Positions 17,807-26,186 of a stretch of 64,000 nucleotides of DNA are shown here, piece after piece. The stretch covers positions 1 through 64,000 of the forward strand of contig JACRFZ010000090.1 of assembly GCA_016212515.1 (NCBI GenBank). The letters are read 5' to 3'. The number at the start of each line of letters is the position of its first letter. Position 1 is the first letter of the stretch. A program made the position numbers and the translations under genes. Origin of the DNA: Candidatus Melainabacteria bacterium (GTDB lineage: Bacteria; Cyanobacteriota; Vampirovibrionia; Obscuribacterales; Obscuribacteraceae). Below the pieces are notes generated by a model that was not told the DNA's origin, did not search any database, and was given only the letters and a program-made list of their open reading frames with translations.

Positions 17807-19597
17807 ATGACGGCAGGCGACCCAGCACATTCAGCAAATCACCCAGCGGCACATTCCTCCGGGTCTGCGCCTCTTCGACTGGGCGACTTGCTCACCAGCG
17901 CCGGTCTGCTCAAAGCTGAAGAACTGCGCCAGGCCATGCTCATAGCCAAGAGCCAGTCGCTACCGGTAGGCCGAGTGATCATAATGTCGGGCTTCATGAG
18001 TGAGCAGCACCTGCAGGCAGCCGTACAGTGCCAGTCTTTGCTGAAAGATGGTCTGTTGAACACCGAAAATGCCGTGGCGGCCCTCAGAACTCTCTACCGG
18101 GAAAACTGCACCCTGGACGAAGCCCTGCAAAAGCTTGGTATTCAGCAAGGCGGACAGACCAACAAACTGGGAGAACTGCTCATAGAGGCAGGTTTGCTCA
18201 CCAAAGAACAGCTTGAGTCATCGCTTCTGCACGGTCAGACCAGCGGTCTGCCTCTGGGAAGGGTGCTGGTGGTGACCGGTATTTTGACAGAACAGATGCT
18301 GGCATCGGTGCTCAATGCTCAGATCTTGATTAGAGACAAGCGCGTTGAGCGAGAGCAGGCTATTTCCAGCCTCAAGGCTGCCCGTGATCGGCAAGTGCCC
18401 CTGGAGCAAACCCTGGCGGAAACCGGCATTGCTATGCCGAACTCGGAAACAGTGCGGCTGGGCGAGCTTTTGGTGATGGCCAAGCTTCTGGAAGAAGCCC
18501 AACTGATGCAGATTGTGGAAGTCGGACTGGTGAAGGAGCAACCCATCGGCCAGGTACTTGTGGAGAGCGGCGTGGTGACTGAAAACACGCTGCAGCAAGC
18601 CCTTAGCGTGCAACATTGTGTGTCTTCAGGAAAGCTGCGCAAAAGCCTTTCCGGTCAGGTGTTAGAGCTGGTGCACAATCAGAATCTCTCCATTGAAGCC
18701 GCTCTTGAACGCGTGCAGCCGGAGCGCCAGCAAATTAGCAACAATCTGCCTCTCTATCAGTTTCTTCAGTTGGCCGGCGTGATCGGACCCAGAGACATCG
18801 AAGACGCTCTCAAAGCCGGTTCACGCAATGCACAGCTTATGGGACAGATGCTTTTGCTCACCGGTGCCGTCGATCAAAACCTATTGCAAATCGCCATGAA
18901 ATGCAGTGATTTGATGGCTCAGGGCATACTGAAAGCCGAACAGGCCGTCATTGCCCTTGGCATTTGCTGGAAAACCAAAGCCACACTGGAAGAAGCATTC
19001 CGCCAGTTGGGTTGGAGCCCGGCCATCATCGCCGCCGCCTTCCCCAGCCACCCGACACCAATGGCCGCTACCTTTCACCCCCATTCACAACTTTCAGATC
19101 AAGCCCCCGGGCTGGCTCAACTGCAGGCCCAACAGCAAGCTCAGCAGCAAGCCCAGCAGTTACCTCCAGCCTCGGCTGCGGCTGCCGGCACGGCTTCTCA
19201 AGCCCAGACCCTGCCGCCTAGCAAGCCCATCGGACCGGGCAGTTCCGGCTCCCATTTCCAACCCTCCAGCCATCAATCCCCCCTGGCTCAGGCTCTCAAC
19301 AAGGGGCGCAACGCCGATTCCTCCAGCGGCGGACTACCGGCAGTATCGGCAAGAGAGAGCAACCGGGAGAGCATGAAACGCAAATCCGATGCCACTTCCG
19401 CATCTCTGCCCGCTCTCGCCACCCCCGGTCAACCGGCTTTAAATCTCTTGCAAGAACTTGAAACCACAGGCGACAACGAACCCACCGGGGAAGTCACCGG
19501 CGAACATGACGCCGTCGGGCACAGCCCCGGAGCGGCAGCCCAACTGCGCAAGAAAAAGCTCTCCGACCTGATTCCCCAAATCAAGAATCCAGGCTGA
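17807..19597 (+). CDS. Four-repeat MshEN/GspE-N-like protein, possible c-di-GMP receptor
   Basis: The protein has four tandem units of about 97 residues, beginning near residues 24, 120, 217 and 316. Each starts with a motif like RLGDLL..AGLL...L..A, resembling the N-terminal domain of GspE/PilB (MshEN, which can bind cyclic di-GMP). Each then carries a helical half with AV.AL and TL.EAL..LG; this part is least clear in the third unit. The unit length and number differ from ordinary MshEN proteins, and no ATPase domain follows. Residues 410-570 are low-complexity (Gln, Pro, Ser, Ala), and the C-terminus ends KLSDLIPQIKNPG. The open frame reaches a TTG at 17759, but ATG at 17807 has AGGAT upstream. 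The protein is cytoplasmic, with no signal. Confidence 0.8.
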   Translation: MTAGDPAHSANHPAAHSSGSAPLRLGDLLTSAGLLKAEELRQAMLIAKSQSLPVGRVIIMSGFMSEQHLQAAVQCQSLLKDGLLNTENAVAALRTLYRENCTLDEALQKLGIQQGGQTNKLGELLIEAGLLTKEQLESSLLHGQTSGLPLGRVLVVTGILTEQMLASVLNAQILIRDKRVEREQAISSLKAARDRQVPLEQTLAETGIAMPNSETVRLGELLVMAKLLEEAQLMQIVEVGLVKEQPIGQVLVESGVVTENTLQQALSVQHCVSSGKLRKSLSGQVLELVHNQNLSIEAALERVQPERQQISNNLPLYQFLQLAGVIGPRDIEDALKAGSRNAQLMGQMLLLTGAVDQNLLQIAMKCSDLMAQGILKAEQAVIALGICWKTKATLEEAFRQLGWSPAIIAAAFPSHPTPMAATFHPHSQLSDQAPGLAQLQAQQQAQQQAQQLPPASAAAAGTASQAQTLPPSKPIGPGSSGSHFQPSSHQSPLAQALNKGRNADSSSGGLPAVSARESNRESMKRKSDATSASLPALATPGQPALNLLQELETTGDNEPTGEVTGEHDAVGHSPGAAAQLRKKKLSDLIPQIKNPG

Positions 19598-19876
19598 GAT
19601 CCAAGCCTGTCAGGAGCAGCAGAGCGAGAGCAAGTCTTGCCAGGGCAGACTGCGCGGTCTTTGCCGCAGGCACGACAACAAACAAGCGCGCCATTGCCAA
19701 GACCAAAGCCTGAGAATCCCTAAAAACCCGCGAATTTAAGCCACAAATGACGAGACTGGCGGTGGAATTATGGTAAAAATTAGCAACTAATCCGCAATCA
19801 GGAATTTAGTGGAGTCGCTCGGTGCAAGCCGCAGCGGTTCTGTCCCCACAAATGCTGTGTTGCACAGGAGTTTTCA

Positions 19877-20488
19877 ATGCTTCAACAAAAAATCTCGTAC
19901 AAACCTTATGCCAAACATGACTTCAGCCATCTGAGCGGTTTGACCGGTATTTCAGACAAGACCCTTGAGATCCACCTGGCTCTCTATGCCGGTTACGTCA
20001 CAAACACCAACACCTTGAATGAAAAGGTAATCGAACTCACCGAGGCCGGCAAAAGCGGTACTCCTGAATACGCTGAACTGAAGCGTCGCTATGGTTTTGA
20101 ATACAACGGCATGAGACTGCACGAATACTATTTCGGCAATCTCAAACCGGGCGGCAGCGAGCTGAAAGAAGGCTCTGAGATTGGCAAAGCCATCATCGAC
20201 ACCTATGGTTCCATCGAAACCTGGAAGAACGATTTCTTCAAAGTCGGCGGCATGCGTGGCGTGGGCTGGGCTATCCTCTTCCAGGATCCCGAAACCAAAG
20301 TGCTTTCCAACCACTGGATCACCCTGCATGAAGAAGGCAATATCGCCGGCTTCAAGCCGATTCTGGTTATGGACGTATGGGAACACGCTTTCTTGCTCGA
20401 TTACAAACCGGCAGAAAGACCCAAGTACATCGAAGCCTTCTACTCAAACGTAGACTGGGCCAAAGTTGAATCGAGACTGATCAAGTAA
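19877..20488 (+). CDS. sod: Superoxide dismutase, Fe/Mn family (divergent)
   Basis: This enzyme converts superoxide to oxygen and hydrogen peroxide in the cytoplasm. All four metal ligands can be placed: H33 (EIH), H82 (RLHEYYF), D166 and H170 (DVWEHAFLLDY). The usual KHHQ segment after the first ligand is replaced by LALYAG, and the Gln/Asn that distinguishes Fe from Mn enzymes is not at its usual place. The metal therefore cannot be assigned. The length of 203 aa is normal and there is no signal peptide. The ATG at 19877 is preceded by AGGAG at a proper distance, and a strong terminator follows the stop. It seems to be a single-gene transcript. Confidence 0.93.
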   Translation: MLQQKISYKPYAKHDFSHLSGLTGISDKTLEIHLALYAGYVTNTNTLNEKVIELTEAGKSGTPEYAELKRRYGFEYNGMRLHEYYFGNLKPGGSELKEGSEIGKAIIDTYGSIETWKNDFFKVGGMRGVGWAILFQDPETKVLSNHWITLHEEGNIAGFKPILVMDVWEHAFLLDYKPAERPKYIEAFYSNVDWAKVESRLIK

Positions 20489-20510
20489 GAAACGGTTCGA
20501 AATCTGGAAA

Positions 20511-20541
20511 GAAGGCGGTCAACCCCCGCCTTCTTTTTTTT
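20511..20541 (+). terminator. Rho-independent terminator of the superoxide dismutase gene
   Basis: An 8-bp stem gaaggcgg / ccgccttc with a 7-base loop is followed by eight T residues, 22 bp after the stop codon. Confidence 0.92.
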
Positions 20542-20641
20542 GCGGTAACGCCGACCGAGGCCGGCACAGGCGCCGGGCCGCTCGCGCAGTTAAGGCAGAA
20601 GGTAGCCATGAGCAATAAACACAATTGCCAACGGGGTTTAC

Positions 20642-20667
20642 AGCCGACCAAACAGCAAAGGTCGGCT
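20642..20667. repeat. Inverted repeat AGCCGACC ... GGTCGGCT
   Basis: Perfect 8-bp arms flank a 10-base loop, with no T run after it. It lies between the terminator of the dismutase gene and the next + strand gene, about 150 bp before that start. It may be an operator or an RNA structure in the leader; otherwise the 273 bp from 20542 to 20814 hold nothing recognisable. Confidence 0.5.
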
Positions 20668-20814
20668 CCTTCCATGAGAAATAATTGATGCCAGTAGACG
20701 GTAATTACCCTGCAGCTAAGCAACAATTCAAGACTATTCCACTTGAAAACGCTACCATATTAAACTGCACGATGGCATCCAGTCTATTGTCTGAAAACAA
20801 AGAAGAAAGCGTTT

Positions 20815-22440
20815 ATGAATCAGGGCAAAACCTCCAAGGATAAAGGGCTTCTCGATCGGGTCTTTAGCGACATATTCGAAAGAGAGCTGAGAGCCTGTGC
20901 CGAAGAGACCTATGAAGGCGAAAAATACGTCAACGGTGCCACTTTCACAGCAGCAGCGGCGCCTGAAGGCACCGGCAAGAGCGCGGAAGCGACACCCAAA
21001 GTAGAGACGGACAGCCGGGAAAAGCCCGTACAGACTTCCAAACAAACCGCCGAGACGGAAAAGAAGAAGATAACCAAAACCGTAGAAATAGTTGTCGGGC
21101 AGGCAGCCAAAAATGCTGATACCGACAAGAAAAAGAAGGCCACCAAGACGGTAGAGATAGTCATGGAGCCAAGTTCCAAACAAACTAACGATCCCAGCCG
21201 CGAAAAGACTTTGGAAAAGACGGTAGAAATGCCGATCAAGCAAGAAACTGCGTTCGTGGAAAGCAAGCCGGAAGGCAAGCTTGAGGCAAAGCCGACAGCA
21301 AAATCGGAAGGAACTGAGCAGGAAAAATCAGAAGAAACGTCTGACGGCAAGCCGGAAGGCAAAGCAGACGAGAACGCCGCCAGCGATTCACAAGAGCTTT
21401 TCGCCCGCCCCTTTCAGGAAGTACCAAGCGACTTCATAAGCGACTACAACCTGGGTGAAGAATCGGAAACCGGCGACTACGACAGTAGCGAAGGTTATGA
21501 AAATGGTTACAGCGACTGGTCTTACGAAACCCCACGCCCCTGGCTGTCCATAGACGAAGCAGCCAGCGTGCTGGGTCGTTCAAGCCGGGCCGTGGAGCGT
21601 TCCATACTGGGCCGCTGGGGCAACCGACTGCCCGAAGGCTGGAGCGCCCGCTTAGTCAAAATCGATGGTGCCGATCAAGATCAGTGGAGAGTAATCCCCC
21701 CGCCCGGATTCCGCCTCAAAGCAAACCGCAAAACCGCAACCGTTACCACTGAAATCGAGAGCGAAGCGAGCAAAGCAACAGAAGAGCAAGAGGCACAAGC
21801 CCAGACCGACTCAGTGCTCCAGACAAAAGTGGAAACCAATACGAAAGAAGGCGACGACTGCCAGGAAGGGACAAACCGGGACCTTACCGACCGTAAGAAC
21901 CAGGCCCAGGGCGAAACTACAGTCCGCACCGAGAGCACTGGCGCTGCTTCCCCTGCAAAGGGCAAAGCTTCCCATAAGTCCAAAGAGGAAGACGAAATGT
22001 CCTATAAAACCAGCCGGGATGACAGCTTCTCCTTTGGTCCCCTGGAAAAACTATTCCAGTCGGCCTCGCGGATTGCACAGAAGGAGCTGGCCTCCTTCGT
22101 CAACAGTGGTCGCAAAGAGCGCCATGAACTATACAAACCGAACCTGGAAGCAACAACCATCGTCATCGACCGTTCCGATGAAGTGGAAAAACTGCTGCGC
22201 GAACTTGCCGATTGTCAGCGGGAGCTGGCCCAGGAGCGCCGCGCCCGCATGGAAGACATGCGTCTTATAAATGAGATGCAAAGTTCCATGAGACTACTGG
22301 AAGTGAATGCCAGAGAGACCCGTCAAATCAAGGAAGACCTCATAGACGCCCAGACAGCACTGCTGGAACACCGCAAACAATATCAGGAGTTTCTCAAACT
22401 CCCGTGGTGGAAGAGACTGTTTCATAAGAAGCAGGCGTAG
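20815..22440 (+). CDS. Lys/Glu-rich protein with HTH-like core and C-terminal coiled coil
   Basis: This is a 541-residue, highly charged protein of unknown function. The N-terminal 230 residues are low-complexity with three spaced copies of a KTVE motif (near residues 88, 111 and 136). A compact segment at about 241-300 (WLSIDEAASVLGRSSRAVER, then an Arg/Trp-rich wing) resembles a MerR/excisionase-type helix-turn-helix. A second charged linker follows. The C-terminus (about 450-541) is a coiled coil ending LPWWKRLFHKK. This is the layout of a DNA-binding scaffold or a nucleoid-associated or partition accessory protein, which is inference. The ATG is clear. The Rdx and cmk genes follow on the same strand. 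Confidence 0.75.
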   Translation: MNQGKTSKDKGLLDRVFSDIFERELRACAEETYEGEKYVNGATFTAAAAPEGTGKSAEATPKVETDSREKPVQTSKQTAETEKKKITKTVEIVVGQAAKNADTDKKKKATKTVEIVMEPSSKQTNDPSREKTLEKTVEMPIKQETAFVESKPEGKLEAKPTAKSEGTEQEKSEETSDGKPEGKADENAASDSQELFARPFQEVPSDFISDYNLGEESETGDYDSSEGYENGYSDWSYETPRPWLSIDEAASVLGRSSRAVERSILGRWGNRLPEGWSARLVKIDGADQDQWRVIPPPGFRLKANRKTATVTTEIESEASKATEEQEAQAQTDSVLQTKVETNTKEGDDCQEGTNRDLTDRKNQAQGETTVRTESTGAASPAKGKASHKSKEEDEMSYKTSRDDSFSFGPLEKLFQSASRIAQKELASFVNSGRKERHELYKPNLEATTIVIDRSDEVEKLLRELADCQRELAQERRARMEDMRLINEMQSSMRLLEVNARETRQIKEDLIDAQTALLEHRKQYQEFLKLPWWKRLFHKKQA

Positions 22441-22487
22441 TAAGCTAGAGGGAATGCTTGGTCTTTCCCTTGGGAGTTAATCTATAT

Positions 22488-22847
22488 ATGACGTCGTCGT
22501 CCTCCAGCCAGTCCACTGACAAGCGGTTCAAAATAACCTATTGCACCGAATGCGGCTATCGCGACAAAGCCGATAAACTGGCCACCGAATTGGAAACCGC
22601 CCTCCAAGTTGGTTGTCAGATTCAGCCGGCCGAAGGCGGTGTCTTTGAAGTGGAAGACAGAGGAGTGCTTATCTTCTCCAAGAAAGCTACTGGTCGCATG
22701 CCGGAAGACGGCGAAGTGCTCAAAATAGTGCAGGGCGTAGCCGACGGGCTCAGCCTTGAGGAAGCCCAGTCAGTGGCAGGGCCGCCCGCCAGCGCAGTTC
22801 TGGAGTGGATTTTCGGACTCTTCCGCTCACCTTCAGACACTAAATGA
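22488..22847 (+). CDS. Rdx (SelT/SelW/SelH-like) thioredoxin-fold protein
   Basis: This is a small cytoplasmic protein of the Rdx family. Members carry a CxxC or CxxU redox motif at the end of the first strand of a thioredoxin-like fold. Here the motif is CTEC, with C19 and C22, in KITYCTECGYRDKADKLA, so it is the cysteine form rather than a selenoprotein. A conserved G-VFEVEDRGVLIFSKK segment follows. The C-terminal tail (residues 65-119) is longer than in many members. The open frame reaches a TTG at 22458; ATG at 22488 with GGGAG upstream is preferred. Its stop overlaps the cmk start by 4 bp, so the two are coupled. Confidence 0.85.
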   Translation: MTSSSSSQSTDKRFKITYCTECGYRDKADKLATELETALQVGCQIQPAEGGVFEVEDRGVLIFSKKATGRMPEDGEVLKIVQGVADGLSLEEAQSVAGPPASAVLEWIFGLFRSPSDTK

Positions 22848-23569
22848 CAGACCAGCAAATTCTTCAAATAGCCATCGACGGACCAGCCGGTGCCGGCAAA
22901 TCAACGGTAGCCAGAAAGCTCGCCGACGAGCTGGGATACCTTTATATAGATACCGGTGCCATGTACCGTGCCGCCACCTGGCTGGCCCTCAAGAACAATC
23001 TCGACTTGAACGACGGCCCGGGCATAGCCGCTCTGGCCCGCACCTGTAACATCATACTCAAGCCGGCCGACGAAACTTCGGACGGTAAAATTCGCGTCTT
23101 TGTAGACGGCGAAGAAATCACCCGGGAAATTCGCACCCAGAAAATGTCGGAACAGGTCATACCGGTTGCCGCTCTCAAAGAAGTGCGAGAAGTACTGGTG
23201 GAAAAACAGCAATACCTTGCCAGCATCGGCAATGCCGTGCTGGATGGGCGAGACATCGGTACGGTAGTCTTACCCGATGCTCGGCTGAAAATCTTCCTGA
23301 CGGCATCGGCGGAAGTGAGAGCGAGCAGGCGCTTGAAAGAACTGAACGCCCAGGGCGAAAACCCCAGTTTTGAGGAATTGCTCAAGGCCATCATCGATCG
23401 CGACCACAAAGATCGCACCCGGGAAGTCTCACCGCTGACCATGGCCGACGACGCCATCGAAGTAGTGACAGACAACATGACCATCGATGAGGTGGTAAGG
23501 GAACTGCACCGCCTCACCAGGGCCGCCAAGGAAGGTCTGAGCGACGACGGCTGCCGCCTGAAAGTCTAA
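22844..23569 (+). CDS. cmk: Cytidylate kinase
   Basis: This enzyme transfers phosphate from ATP to CMP or dCMP in pyrimidine nucleotide salvage and DNA precursor supply. The P-loop IDGPAGAGKST covers residues 11-21 (K19). The CMP-binding YIDTGAMYRA is at 34-43, DGRDIGTVVLPDA lies in the middle, and the lid-region arginines are in RDHKDRTRE. The length of 241 aa is somewhat longer than the typical 220-230 because of an insertion near residues 72-82 (KPADETSDGK). Translation is coupled to the upstream Rdx gene through an ATGA overlap. A weak hairpin follows the stop. Confidence 0.96.
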   Translation: MTDQQILQIAIDGPAGAGKSTVARKLADELGYLYIDTGAMYRAATWLALKNNLDLNDGPGIAALARTCNIILKPADETSDGKIRVFVDGEEITREIRTQKMSEQVIPVAALKEVREVLVEKQQYLASIGNAVLDGRDIGTVVLPDARLKIFLTASAEVRASRRLKELNAQGENPSFEELLKAIIDRDHKDRTREVSPLTMADDAIEVVTDNMTIDEVVRELHRLTRAAKEGLSDDGCRLKV

Positions 23570-23590
23570 GCCGGAGAGACCGGCATTTTC
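23570..23590 (+). terminator. Weak terminator-like hairpin after cmk
   Basis: A short GC stem gccgg / ccggc with a 5-base loop is followed by ATTTTC and an A/T-rich stretch. It starts at the third base of the cmk stop codon. The stem is only 5 bp, so termination may be partial. Confidence 0.45.
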
Positions 23591-23712
23591 ATAATTTTCG
23601 CGTCTACGTAAGACCACCAGAGCCAAAACCTACCGCAGCCTGTATATTCGGCGATGGTAACTTCGACCATCCCCGGTATCTCTTTCGACTCTGTAGAAAT
23701 AAATCGCGACTT

Positions 23713-24810
23713 ATGGCAGAACAGACAGAGCGCAATATTCTCGCGCAGCAACAGACGCCGGCGCAAGGTACCTTCTCCGGTGCCGATATCTTGTTTCAGG
23801 AATTCCCGCCACCCAAACGTCTGGCCGCCAAGCCGCCCGAACAACCTGGCGAGCCGCCTATCGGCACGGCAACCATGCTCAAAGATGAGACCATCGTTCT
23901 CAACTTGAAAGCAAAAAACAAAGATGTGGTGGGCGAAGGGGAATTGATCTTCCACCCTAACGACAAAGATTACAACACTGTGCGGCGCCATCTGCAGGGC
24001 ATGAGCCCGGGCGAAATCAAATTGGTCAGCCCCTTTGCCGACCCCAACGATAAGACGGGACCGGGAAAGAAAGCAGAGCCTGACAAGACAGAAACTCCGG
24101 ACAAGACCCAACCGGATGACAAAACCCAACCCACGGACAAGACACCACCTGCGGTGCCCGATGTAATAGTGCCGCCCAGCGCACAATTTGTCAAAAAGGT
24201 GGAAGACACCTATAACAAAATGTCGCCGGAAGTGCGCGAAATTGTAGCCCGAGACGGAGCACAGCTTGTGCCAACTAGGCGCATCACCGATGCCTTACCG
24301 GAGCTGAAAGGTCAAAAACCCAGGGGCTGGCCGCCAGGCTCTTCCTGGGATGCCGTGGACGGTGCTTACAGTCCTACCAAGAAAATGATTGTGGTGGCGG
24401 AAGACAAGCAAGCGAAGCCTGGCATCTGGGTAAACGGCAACCGCACCGAAGACATCGTGCGCCATGAAACCGGTCATGCCGTCAACGCAGCCATGGACTA
24501 TCTCTCAGATGACGCCGACTTTACGCAGGCCTACGAAGACGACAAGAAAAAGATTCCGGCGGCAGATCAAAAACCGCTCACCTATTTCTTGCAACCTGCC
24601 GGAATAGGCGCTGACGAAACCTGCGCCGAAGGCATTGCTTCAATGGAAGGCGGAGCCACAGGCGGCACCACCTTCGACAAAAACTTCGCCGGCACGATGG
24701 CCGTAATCAAAGCAAGAGTGAAGGCCTTTGCCGCCAATCCGCAGATTGCCCCCACGCCCGCCGGCGGCAACAAGCCCGGCGCGTCCAATAACGGCGGCAA
24801 GGATGGGTAA
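23713..24810 (+). CDS. Putative zinc metallopeptidase with HETGH motif
   Basis: This is a 365-residue protein without a signal peptide. Residues 1-115 are an N-terminal region of unknown function. A Pro/Asp/Lys-rich repetitive linker follows (about 118-150, repeated DKTQP-type units), then a C-terminal domain. That domain holds RHETGHAVNA with H251-E252 and H255, the zinc signature HExxH. The third ligand is probably E302 or E306 in GADETCAEG. This spacing fits gluzincin-like families such as the lethal-factor/Mlc-titration types, but no family is certain. The tail is Gly/Asn-rich. It ends 18 bp from the convergent SGNH gene. The substrate is unknown. Confidence 0.7.
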   Translation: MAEQTERNILAQQQTPAQGTFSGADILFQEFPPPKRLAAKPPEQPGEPPIGTATMLKDETIVLNLKAKNKDVVGEGELIFHPNDKDYNTVRRHLQGMSPGEIKLVSPFADPNDKTGPGKKAEPDKTETPDKTQPDDKTQPTDKTPPAVPDVIVPPSAQFVKKVEDTYNKMSPEVREIVARDGAQLVPTRRITDALPELKGQKPRGWPPGSSWDAVDGAYSPTKKMIVVAEDKQAKPGIWVNGNRTEDIVRHETGHAVNAAMDYLSDDADFTQAYEDDKKKIPAADQKPLTYFLQPAGIGADETCAEGIASMEGGATGGTTFDKNFAGTMAVIKARVKAFAANPQIAPTPAGGNKPGASNNGGKDG

Positions 24811-24828
24811 GTAGTTGCCTCTGCCACT

Positions 24829-26010
24829 TCAGTTCCCTTCAGATAACCCATACTTCAACTGCAGATCACGCAGATAACCTTCCGCATCGCTCACCGTATT
24901 ACTATCTACATTGCCGCTGCGCTTATATATGTCTATGGCCTTGCGCAAGTTTGCACAAGCCGAGGCAAGAGCAGCCTTATCGACTCTTTGCGAACTGTCA
25001 GTTTGTTGTTTGACTATTGCATCAGCCAGGTTCAAATAACAGCTAGCAAGGGCAGGTCTGGCACTGGCACCAAACATTTTTGCAGCAGCTTCAGACTCTT
25101 GCTTATACAAAGCAATCACTCTGTCGTACATTTTCCGGCGCAACCAGTATTCGCCGATGGTGCTTACCCCATCATCAGAAGCTTCCGTATAGACGGGAGA
25201 ATTTACACCATCTTTCTCCCACTCACTGAGAACCTGGCTCACCTCTTTAACCATGGCCGCCTGTTCTTTTGTAAACACCTCGCTCAGACCGCTTTTTGAA
25301 TCACTCGTCTTTGCAAGCAAATCACCCGAAGAGAAATTTCCAACACTTTGTGCCGCCAGTGCGGCATAGAGAAGAGCACCCTTTTCGCCGGGATGGTGCT
25401 CATCGCTATCGTATAAGTCAAGTTCGGGACGGCGTAGCTGACTGAAGAAAGTCACATTACCATAGGGAATTACCTGTGCCGAAAGCTCCCGACCAAGCGA
25501 ACTGAAGTGCTGACTGAGCCTGGCTTGCCAATAAAACTGTCCCTTATCGGCAGGAAACATCAAAATGAGAGGCTTCCCTCCATTTTCTCTAATCAAATTG
25601 ACAAAGCGCCGATGTGCATAACGTGATTCGTGCGGTCTACCAAATGCAGACTGAGTACCCTCCTGCAGAATGACATAGTCCCACTTTGTCTTTTTGAGTG
25701 CGGCCAAAGTGGTTGGATCCGAAAGATGCTCCAGCAGTTTATAACCAGGTCCCGTAGCGCTCTCCACTGCAAGCTGAGCATCCTTGTGGATGAGGCGGTA
25801 AATCTTGCAGAACGAGCCGGGAGAGTCAAAATAGAAAGTAAGACTGTTGCCGATGTACAGCACCTTAACAGCTTGTGGGGCGCTGCTTGAGCTATGAACT
25901 CTGTGAGTTACTGCCTTCGGAATATACCAACCGTACAAAAGCAATGCCGTAAGCACAGTAATTACGAACAAGCCTGAATACAAACAGATTCTAATTTTCG
26001 AGCGCGCCAT
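24829..26010 (-). CDS. Membrane-anchored SGNH/GDSL-type hydrolase
   Basis: An N-terminal membrane helix (about residues 8-27) leads to an extracytoplasmic SGNH hydrolase fold. Block I is LYIGNSLTF with the candidate nucleophile S56. The block V pair D203-x-x-H206 lies in DSDEHHPGEKG. GYKLLEH and DYVILQEGTQ fit blocks II-III. Such enzymes act as esterases or O-acetyl hydrolases on cell-surface or environmental polymers; the substrate here is unknown. After about residue 230 the chain is helical and TPR-like. The open frame reaches a TTG at 26025; ATG at 26010 gives the best anchor. The gene is A+T-richer than its neighbours. Confidence 0.8.
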   Translation of the reverse strand: MARSKIRICLYSGLFVITVLTALLLYGWYIPKAVTHRVHSSSSAPQAVKVLYIGNSLTFYFDSPGSFCKIYRLIHKDAQLAVESATGPGYKLLEHLSDPTTLAALKKTKWDYVILQEGTQSAFGRPHESRYAHRRFVNLIRENGGKPLILMFPADKGQFYWQARLSQHFSSLGRELSAQVIPYGNVTFFSQLRRPELDLYDSDEHHPGEKGALLYAALAAQSVGNFSSGDLLAKTSDSKSGLSEVFTKEQAAMVKEVSQVLSEWEKDGVNSPVYTEASDDGVSTIGEYWLRRKMYDRVIALYKQESEAAAKMFGASARPALASCYLNLADAIVKQQTDSSQRVDKAALASACANLRKAIDIYKRSGNVDSNTVSDAEGYLRDLQLKYGLSEGN

Positions 26011-26186
26011 TCTTGAATCTACCAAACGTGTATAGCAACAGTATATTTGAGACGTTTTGCCGCATCAAAGGCAAAATCAGCGCAGCAAGCAAAGAGCGTT
26101 CGGCGCCTCCGCCTTTGTATGAACTACATTTCCGGCGACGCAGCGATAGTCAAGATGATTAAATTTCCATTTTCAGGAGATCTTCC

